From assembly GCA_021014325.1 (NCBI GenBank), contig CM037472.1, positions 35,488,234-35,552,233 of the forward strand: a stretch of 64,000 nt of DNA, in the 5' to 3' direction. Below are positions 56,553-64,000 of this stretch, piece after piece (position 1 is the first letter of the stretch; every line of letters begins with the position of its first letter). Source of the DNA: Plazaster borealis (Eukaryota > Echinodermata > Asteroidea > Forcipulatida > Labidiasteridae). A model generated the notes under the pieces. The model saw only the letters and a list, made by a program, of their open reading frames with translations. It made no database searches and had not been told where the DNA came from. Position numbers and translations under genes: made by a program.

Positions 56553-57972
56553 AATTACATATTTGATAACAAGATTGTCAGTCTGATAAAAAGCGTCTTT
56601 GTTTGATTATTTGCTTCCATGCTTGTCTGATTACGCTTGACCTTGCATATTGTTTGCCTTTTCTGCTCCTTTCCATACTATTTCTTGTTTGATTTCCTGT
56701 TTGCTGTATTCCCTTTATAGTGTAATATTTCTGGGGGATTTTCTATTAAAGGGGAAGGTTTGTTTTTTCTCAGCTTGCTTGTAGACAACTTATACTTAGT
56801 AGTTGACTGCCTAAGTACATTGCACATAACAAGCAGTTCTGTTTATGACTGTTTGCCTGATATACACTACTGGTACTTTTTAATTTGTTTGTATTGCACA
56901 GTTGTGGTGAGCTGAACTGGTTGTTACACGCATTTTGCAAATACAGTATATATTAGTCTTCACGAGTAACATCTATTGTGCCCCCCCCCCCAATAGATGT
57001 CCATTTCTTCCCCCCCCCCCCATTTGAAATCTGGACTTTTGAAGTTAAAAATCACCAGAATAAAATGTTACATTCAAAAAGAATTCTTTAGTAATTTCAA
57101 TGTTTTTAATACTATTTTTCTATTTACAGGCAGACATTGTATTTGTATTGTTATCTCCACATCAGAGTCTCTAATAAAAAATAGTAAATGACATAATTGA
57201 GAGCGCTGAAAAAGGGCTTGTTGACGAAAAAAAGCCAAAGGAGACAAGACAGAATGGTGCACCCCCTTGTAGGGGCCATCTACCCCCTAAAATTGTACAA
57301 TACGGTTTTGTCGCTGCGAGTAACTGAGGAAAAATACTCAAAGAATGTTAAGACCTTTAACAAAAACGACAGAGTCTTATCAATATGGATTTTGATGAAT
57401 ATTTGTGCGATTGAAATCAATCTTGATCCTCTTTATACACTAATTACTGAGTCAGGATTGAGCTCCTAGGATGTCTCCAACCTCAGTCCCATCCGTCCTT
57501 GTCCCCAGGGGGCATCTTACATGCAGCCAACCACCTCTCAAGTGGCGCTTACTCAAACAGAAAACTGATGTTAATTTGAAGAAAGGCATTTGTATTAGAG
57601 GGGAATTCACTTTGAGGACACAAATGACAAATTACCCAAGACGGTTTGACCGTTAGACTGAGGCCTTTTGAAGAACAAACATAGGTCTCCCCCCTTGTGA
57701 TTACCAAATTAATTACATTCGGTGATAAAGGGGTACTTTGGATATGTGGTAATGTTATTCCTTTGGATTCAGTTCCTTTTGTGCACTTATCCCCCCCCAA
57801 AAAAAAAAAAAAAAAAAAACGGAATGAGGCAAAATGTATGATTTGGGGGAAAATTCAAAATCAGAAATAGCTGTTAAGTCCTATATTGATCAATGAATAA
57901 GATTAACAATACATAATGCACAATACTCTTCAAAAGAAGTTTTACATCTTCCTAGCTCATCTAATACACCTT

Positions 57973-58346
57973 TTAAAGGTATCGTAAACGTTTGGTAATG
58001 ACTCAAAACAAATATTAGCATAAAAACTTACTTGGTAACAAGCAACGGAGAGCTGTGGATAGTATAAAACATTGTAGGAAACGACTCCCTCTGAAGTAAC
58101 GTAGTTTTTGAGAAAGAGGTAATTTCTCACTAAAATAATAAAAACTTCTTGCAAGAAGTTTTTATTCCTATCTGAAAGCACACAAATTTGTACAACAAGG
58201 GTGTTTTTTCTTTCATCATTTTCTTGCAACTTCGATGACCAATTGAGCCCAAATTTTAACAGGCTTGTTATTTTATGCATATGTTGGGATACACCAAGTG
58301 AGAACACTGGTCTTTGACAATTTCCAAACGTGTTCAGTGCCTTTAA
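57973..58346 (+). mobile_element. T2/Kolobok-like MITE, family A, copy next to the 53-bp array
   Basis: TTAAAGGTATCGTAAACGTT to CGTGTTCAGTGCCTTTAA, full length; it ends 17 bp before the first recognisable unit of the exon-derived array. Confidence 0.92.
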
Positions 58347-58362
58347 GAACTACAACTATGCA

Positions 58363-59330
58363 AACATTTCCTAAAAAGGAAACCTTTTACAAAAAAATAA
58401 GTTTCATCCAGGAAACACTTCCTAAAATATCAAGGAAACATACCGGATTACAAGTGTCTTCCAGGAAACACTTCCTAAAATATTAAGAAAACCTTTCACC
58501 AAAATATAAGCTTCATCCAGGAAAAACTTCCTAAAACATCAAGGAAACTTATTGGATTACAAGTGTTTTTCGGGAAACACTTCCTAGAATATCAAGGAAA
58601 CTTACCGGATTACTAGTGTCTTCCAGGAAACTCTTCCTAGAATATCAAGGAAACTTACTGGATTACAAGTGTCTTCCAGGAAACACATCCTAGAATATCA
58701 AGGAAACTTTCCGAATTACAAGTGTCTTCCGGGAAATACTTCCTAGAATATCAAGGAAACTCACTGGATTACAAGTGTCTTCCGGGAAACACTTACTAAA
58801 ATATCAAGGAAACTTGCTGGATTACAAGTGTCTTCCGGGAAACAACCGCCCAGAATACAAGTGTCTTCCGGGAAACACTTCCTAGAATATCAAGGAAACT
58901 TACTGCATTACTAGTGTCTTCCAGGAAACTCTTCGTAGAATATCAAGGAAACTTACTGGATTACAAGTGTCTTCCAGGAAACACTTCCTAGAATATCAAG
59001 GAAACTTACCGGATTACAAGTGTCTTCCGGGAAACACTTCCTAGAATATCAAGGAAACTTACTGGATTACAAGTGTCTTCCTAAGTAAGATTTGAAACTT
59101 TGCATGGTGGGAATACGATATGGAAAGGTTTGCGGTGACACCATGTACATGTAATAATCTCTCTATATGAGTTGGGGGGGTGGTTCTGAAAAGAACCGTT
59201 GGTTTCAACTTGGTTGTTCGATCAGTATGCTCTGATCGTCTTCTGGAGAAGTGTCTTCCTGTAAACACTTTCTAGAATATCAAGGAAACTTACCGGATTA
59301 CTAGTGTCTTCCAGGAAACACTTCCTACTT
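58363..59330 (-). repeat. 53-bp minisatellite derived from the RyR exon 2/intron junction
   Basis: About 11 recognisable units plus divergent edge units, period exactly 53 bp (for example ACTTCCTA at 58983 and 59036). On the minus strand the unit is the last 32 nt of the exon at 59294-59419, then its donor GTAAGTTTCC and 11 further intron bases ending TTCTA. Donor-position sequences going downstream include CCA|GTAAGT, CCG|GTAAGT, GCA|GTAAGT, CCA|GTGAGT, CCA|GCAAGT, a dead GAAAGT and CCG|GTATGT. One unit near 58835-58868 is internally shortened. The array is broken by a J-type insertion at 59090-59245 between the exon-proximal unit and the rest. The exon is the source because it encodes residues conserved across RyRs (KCFLEDTSN). 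Confidence 0.9.
59090..59245 (-). mobile_element. Penelope-like fragment J5 inside the 53-bp array
   Basis: GGTTTGCGGTGACACCATGT, GGTTCTGAAAAGAACCGTTG and CGATCAGTATGCTCTGATCG. On the minus strand: CCAGAAGA, a perfect 7-bp stem CGATCAG/CTGATCG, then CGAA. It lies between array units and separates the authentic exon end from the bulk of the array. Confidence 0.72.
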
Positions 59331-59419
59331 CCGAATCCCTCGCCAGCAAGAAGAACATGAGAAGAGGTGCCATCTTTGCTTTTACTCTGCGTGGAACACA
59401 CAAGGCACAACTGGTCACC
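59294..59419 (-). CDS. RyR: RyR exon equivalent to vertebrate exon 2 (42 codons)
   Basis: The exon is 126 nt, phase 0 at both ends, preceded by TATCCATTTCAG and followed by GTAAGTTTCC, a near-perfect donor. It encodes GDQLCLVCSTQSKSKDG, a short insert-like TSSHV, then LLAGEGFGSRKCFLEDTSNP. Human RyR2 has DDEVVLQC... and [20 protein letters not shown] at the same place, so this is the first strands of the N-terminal domain A beta-trefoil. The first family residues (an acidic leader ending FLRT) belong to the missing upstream exon. The last 32 nt of this exon, with 21 nt of intron, are the source of the 53-bp tandem array immediately downstream (58363-59330). Family identity is firm; the exact acceptor is supported by phase and by the matching position of the vertebrate boundary. 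Confidence 0.93.
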
Positions 59420-59574
59420 CTGAAATGGATAGAATACAGACGTCAATCCAATGAAGAATACATCAGAAACAAGTTGACATTTTTCCGGGCTTGACTTTCA
59501 AGAAAATGTCCACTTTACCACAGGTTTTTTCATAAGACCTAAAAGATGTTTGGCTTTTTTTAATCATAATAATA

Positions 59575-59983
59575 TGAAGTCTTATATAGTGCATGTACCT
59601 ACCAATAAGGTACTCAAGGCGCTTGAACAAACAGAAACAATTTAAGACAGGTTCTTGTTTTTAAACTTTTTTTATTGTGAGACCAATTTATGTAGCACCT
59701 TGTGAGGAATTACCAGGTGCTGCGGTGCATCTAGCAGCCACTGCCAGAAACACCGAGGCAAACCCCTTCTCTTGGTGATAATTGTAACTTGGTTCTTTTA
59801 TGTGCATTACACAACACATGGGACCTACAGCTTTGCGTCCCATCAGAAGGACGAAGCAATAATGGTTAAGTGTCTTGCTTAAGAACACAAGTGTCAAGAC
59901 CAAGAATCGAACCCACACTCTGATGATAAGAAACACCAGAGCTTGAGTTCGGTGCTCTTAACCACCCAGCCAAAACACGCCAT
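59575..59983 (-). mobile_element. SINE S1, antisense
   Basis: TCTTATATAGTGCATGTACC tail, GGTACTCAAGGCGCTTGAAC, GTGCTGCGGTGCATCTAGCA, GAACCCACACTCTGATGATA head; full length but diverged. Confidence 0.88.
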
Positions 59984-60127
59984 AATCATTTGCTAAACTT
60001 TTACGGAGGAAGTTTGGAAGTGGAAAGCTTTTAAGCATCTTTAGTAAAATCTTCAAAAGTAGGCCTATGTGTTTGGAAAAACATTAGACTGCAGGACTTA
60101 TTCAGTTGTGAGGCTACCTGGCCTAAA

Positions 60128-60552
60128 TAATAATAAATAATAGTGGCTTCTTATATCGCGCACATATCCGCCACTCAGTGACGCTCAAGGCGCTTTTAAC
60201 GTTCATTATTTTCCTGCAAGGTATTGCGGAGCTACATTTTTTGAGTATGAGACCAAGTCCATTGCATAGCACCATGTAATGGTTTACAAGGTGCAGTGGC
60301 GCAATATGCTGCCGATCAAACCAGGAACACCGGGGCGAACCCCTTCTCTTTTCGATAAGTGCACTGGGTTCTTTTACGTGCATTACACAATACACGGGAC
60401 CTACGGCTTAACGTCCCATCCGAAGGACGAAGCATGTGGTTAAGTGTCTTGCTTAAGGACACAAGTGTCACGACTGGGATTCGAACCCACACTCTGCTGA
60501 TCAGAAACACCAGAGCTTGAGTTCGGTGTTATCCGCTCGGCCACAACACGCC
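60128..60552 (-). mobile_element. SINE S1, antisense, full length
   Basis: AATAGTGGCTTCTTATATCG tail, GACGCTCAAGGCGCTTTTAA, CACCGGGGCGAACCCCTTCT, GATTCGAACCCACACTCTGC and CGCTCGGCCACAACACGCCA. Nearly collinear with the sense copy at 47978. Confidence 0.93.
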
Positions 60553-62432
60553 ACAGTGCCCAGTGCTAAAATTACTGAACTCTGGCCAGCGGTCCAGTGG
60601 TAAATTTTGAGCACTGCTTTTTCCTGTCAGTGCCACTCTTGCATAGTCTATCAAAAGGAGTACAATTCCGACAGTCAATTCTATCACACACTGCATAATG
60701 CGCCTGTCAAACAAAATGATAAAAAACCCAAGTGGAATACAGAAAATTATCGCTTCAGTGTCTCATATGCAAGAGCAGATCTGCAAACAAATAATTTACT
60801 GTAGGGAAGATATATCACCAATAATAAACTCAATAGCACTCTGCACTAATGACGTCACTTTTGCTCAAAGTACCCGTTTGTCAGACAAACATTCCACCAC
60901 CTAACTCTCACACGATCACCGCATCAGACCGCAATAGTACAGTCAGTACACGGGAGTAATCATAAAGCTTGGACACAACACGCGTCCACAATAGTGAATT
61001 TTTACACATTGTCAGCTGAGATCCCGCTACTGAGCTTCTATTTTTAGCATGAATGTGGAGTCCTGTTTACCAGGCACATCAAAACATGCTAAAAGAATTT
61101 TTTTTAAATCATACAAATTGTATTATGGATCTTGTAGTACTGAACCAATGATACTTTGTTTCCGTCATTCTTTGAGCTTCCACAGAGTCATGAACTGTGA
61201 TTTTGCAATTCTTTTAACGCCCTGCATTCAAAAGGCAGTGTACGGTACACAGCAGCAACATTCAGTTTGATGTCATCGCAAACACAAAAAATGTAGCCAG
61301 TGTAAAGTGCCTTTGTACACTACGTATGTTTTTAAAAAGGAACTTGCACTTTATAGATGAATAAATTATGAATGAATAAATGAATTGACAAAAATAGCAG
61401 TGAGGATTCACGTCTGCTGTCAGAGGACGATACGAAGAGCTGCAAACATGCATCCACAAAACAGTCAGAACGAAGGAGTTAAACTATCGAGACATCCCAT
61501 AACACAGGTACTTTATATTTTACGTTTGAAATCATTTTCCACCACTCCTCCCGGAGGTTACGTTTTCAAGTGCTGCCCAATCACCACGTGGAAACATTTT
61601 TATGATAACATTTCTACAAAGGAGCAGTTTCTAACAAGTTGAATTTTGATATTGCCAATTGTTTATTGAACCACCCAAAGAAAATTGTATTGGAAAAAAA
61701 TAACAAATGATGTCCACAAACTAACGCCCCCCACCCCCCCCCCCCCCGAAATTTTGCTTTTTGGGGGAAATTAACAATCCAATCCCGAACTACCAGATGT
61801 ATCCATGAATCCCATCCAACTTATGCTTGGGGGGGGGGGGGAAATTAACGCTCTAACCCCCAAACTACCCAATTTTAAAGCAAGAAGAACACAGATCAAT
61901 TCTTCTTTTTCGTTTCTCTTCCCCAAAAATATGATCACCATTCCATAAAATCTGTCGGTTTACCCAGTGCTGAAACACTGCCCTTCCTAACAAAACGTGA
62001 CATTAATGCATCATGACAGTGGCCTACGCTGCCAAAATGCTCTCACAGCCCGTCACAACATCCCCAAAGTGCATTTTTAGTGTTACGACATCTCTCTTTA
62101 ATCTGCGTTCGTCCTTTCTCTCATGGAAAATATCAGCTCATTACAGATTCTGCCTTGCAACAGCGCCTAATCACAACTAATAATGATGGAGAACCATTGG
62201 AGTACAGTGTCTGCCCATTCACTGTGAATCCCTATCTCGATGCACTAGATCAATAGCAAACAATACCTGTATAAATTATGTCCTTCATTAGAGATATTAA
62301 CCGTCTGCTTGTACAATGGTGTGCTGCACATGCAAAGGGGAGAAACATTTTACTCAAATCCTCCACTTTTTGAAAAATTGAATTTCATCCAAATAATCTA
62401 AACCGGGTTTCAAAAAAAACCTGTCCAGAACA

Positions 62433-62805
62433 TTAAAGGTATCGTACACGTTTGGTAATGACTCAAAACAACTATTAGCATAAAAACTTACTTGATAACA
62501 AGCAACGGAGAGCTGTTGATAGTATAAAACATTGTAGGAAATGACTCCCTCTGAAGTAACGTAGTTTTTGAGAAAGAGGTAATTTTTCACTAAAATAATA
62601 AATCTTCTTGCAAGAAGTTTTTATTCCTATCTGAAAGCACACAAATTTTTACAACAAGGGTGTTTTTTCTTTCATCATTTTCTTGCAACTTCGATGACCA
62701 ATTGAGCCCAAATTTTCACAGGCTTGTTATTTTATGCACATGTTGGGATATACCAAGTGAGAACACTGGTCTTTGACCATTTCCAAACGTGTTCAGTGCC
62801 TTTAA
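62433..62805 (+). mobile_element. T2/Kolobok-like MITE, family A, copy in the first intron
   Basis: TTAAAGGTATCGTACACGTT to CGTGTTCAGTGCCTTTAA, full length, closely related to the copies at 12871 and 57973. Confidence 0.92.
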
Positions 62806-63565
62806 GGACCCAAATTCTGCAAATTTGGCCGAAGCTTGTGATGTGAAACGAGGTCCTCGGAACATGTTTTTAACTTGATGTTTATGTTTGGTTTTGAAAA
62901 AGCTCTCACTGTGCAATCTGGAGCATTTAAAATAAAATAAAAAATTGTTTGAGTACGTATCGTCCCCCAAATTGCGTATGTCAGCCCTGTACGCTATAGC
63001 TTGAGCTACAGGGGAACCCTGTAGTGAAGATTTCATACCTGGATCCCATGCAAATGAGGTTATAAAATATTGCTCTGCTTTATTTTGGGTGTCAATATTG
63101 CTGTGTTATTTAATCACTCATCCACATTAACAGGCATTCTCCCAGCAGCACTAGTGTGGCAGGAAAGATTTATGCAACCCATAACTTTCAAGAGGTTAAC
63201 ATACAAAAAGTGGTATACATGTACGTAGCTGTGTACATAAGACTAAGAGCCACTGCGATGATTGTGTTTTTGCTGTTAAAGATTACCTTGCACTTAAGTG
63301 CTTGTATCATTAAGTTGTTTTATTTGGTGCAGTATGATCAGTCAGTTTTAGGGGGTTTTTTTTATCAAAGAGGAGAGAAGCAAGATGAGGCATTTCTTGA
63401 AGTTATTATACAGGATTGGTAGAGCTAACAAAATAGTCGCAGACAGTGTTCATGTTTTGTGTGATCCAGAAATGGTCTTCAGAGTGGGAAAATGACGATA
63501 ACATCCTAAAGATCTCCGGTCACCTTCTGAAGAACCAGCTGCCTTCAACCTTCCCAGAAAGAGCA

Positions 63566-64000
63566 GGGGTGGATTGCAATAAAACGGTCTTAGCCAGCAG
63601 TCTAAGACCAGTCAGTTATTGCTAGCTACCTGCCTTAAACGGTCTTAGCTTAGTCAGTCGTTAAGCCTGTTGCAATAAGCCGGTCTTAGATAAGTAAGTG
63701 AGCAGTAGTGAAATACATGTACGAACAAGCATTCCTAAGCTTGGTTAGTTACGATGGCCGCCATTATCCACAGCACACTGAGACAGTGACGATGGCTTTG
63801 AAAGGTAAACAAAGATCAAACATTAGGCGACAATGGAGGGAAAACAAAAAGCCTAGGACAAAATTACAGACCGAGTAAAAGCTATCAATAAACGGTCTTG
63901 TCATAGGGCTCTTTGCATGAAATCATCAATAACTAACAGACGTAGCGCCATGTTTAAAAACAAAACAAAGACCGATCATAGCCAGCTCAGCACAGGCTTA
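63566..64000. repeat. Inverted-repeat element running off the window end
   Basis: GCAATAAAACGGTCTTAGCC, AGTCTAAGACC, AAACGGTCTTAGCTTAGTC, GCAATAAGCCGGTCTTAG and, further on, AATAAACGGTCTTGTCATAG recur in both orientations. Full limits not visible. Confidence 0.5.

Larger units (their letters stand above)
51777..59293 (-). other. RyR intron (7.5 kb)
   Basis: Contains foldback H copies (51900-52093, 53868-54063), a perfect 61-bp duplication (52180-52301), a SINE split by MITE B3 (52570-53365), SINE S4 (53527-53775), hairpin element J4 (54125-54437), 15-bp repeats (55024-55117), a 145-bp duplication (55876-56146), a 190-bp TIR element (56363-56552), MITE A (57973-58346) and the exon-derived 53-bp array. 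The stretches 55120-55760 and 56560-57960 show nothing recognisable. Confidence 0.75.
1747..59419 (-). other. RyR: Ryanodine receptor gene, 5' part (seven coding exons and six introns; first exon and 3' part outside)
   Basis: Seven minus-strand segments, taken in descending coordinate order, encode a continuous 231-residue stretch that I recognise as the N-terminus of ryanodine receptors. The family motifs [85 protein letters not shown] and QASFQQTLWTVAPISSGS all appear in family order. Each exon is flanked by AG and GT, and the codon phases (0,0,0,1,0,1,2 at exon ends) join perfectly. RyRs are homotetrameric Ca2+-release channels of the ER/SR. This part forms the cytosolic cap: N-terminal domain A (a beta-trefoil, Ins145_P3_rec family) and the start of domain B, with MIR motifs. 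No transmembrane part lies in the window. Invertebrates usually have a single RyR gene, so this is probably the only copy. I saw no frameshift or stop in any exon, so it appears functional. Confidence 0.95.
59420..64000 (-). other. Probable RyR first intron (partial, 4.6 kb)
   Basis: Upstream of the first exon seen. It holds two antisense SINEs (59575-59983, 60128-60552), MITE A (62433-62805) and the edge of an inverted-repeat element (63566-64000). I looked on the minus strand for an ATG exon ending in the family FLRT motif and a donor and did not find one. The stretches 60560-62430 and 62810-63560 show no gene. Confidence 0.6.

Noticed and set aside
58363..59330. CRISPR-like array
   Set aside because: The units are contiguous with no unique spacers and derive from an animal exon junction.
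63156..63422. 88-codon plus-strand ORF
   Set aside because: No recognisable domain, ordinary AT-rich sequence; treated as chance.
59420..64000. First RyR coding exon with the start Met
   Set aside because: I searched the minus strand for an acidic leader ending FLRT with a GT donor and found none; presumed to lie beyond the window.

Overview
The window looks like a piece of an invertebrate deuterostome genome, most likely an echinoderm and perhaps a sea star. This is inferred from a vertebrate-like exon layout in an animal gene and a dense load of tRNA-derived SINEs, LINE 3' ends and TTAA-targeted MITEs. The species cannot be fixed from sequence alone. There is no bacterial-style gene organisation, and almost every open reading frame is chance or repeat-derived.

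One real gene runs across nearly the whole window on the minus strand: the 5' part of a ryanodine receptor (RyR), the giant ER/SR calcium-release channel. I find seven consecutive coding exons, read from high to low coordinates: 59294-59419, 51678-51776, 48749-48817, 41493-41568, 6224-6336, 5380-5491 and 1747-1846. All have AG acceptors and GT donors, their phases join without a break, and together they encode about 231 residues. They correspond to vertebrate RyR exons 2 to about 9, that is nearly all of N-terminal domain A and the start of domain B. The first coding exon (start Met) was not found and probably lies beyond 64000. The remainder of the roughly 5000-residue protein continues below position 1.

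The introns are 7.5, 2.9, 7.2, 35.2, 0.7 and 3.5 kb and are filled with repeats. Recurrent families are: several TTAAAGG-ended MITE families with TTAA target duplications (T2/Kolobok type); a foldback family with GGGCCCAATTTCATAGAGC ends; a small AGACTGTGC-ended MITE with AT duplications; at least five tRNA-derived SINE families, one headed by a tRNA-Lys-like sequence; truncated LINEs with reverse-transcriptase C-termini; and Penelope-like fragments with hammerhead-ribozyme-like cores. Nested insertions allow relative dating and reveal target duplications.

The most striking structure is a 53-bp minisatellite at 58363-59330. Its unit is the last 32 nt of the first RyR exon seen here plus 21 nt of intron, including the 5' splice site. 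An exon-intron junction has been tandemly amplified, leaving about a dozen spare splice donors just downstream of the authentic one.
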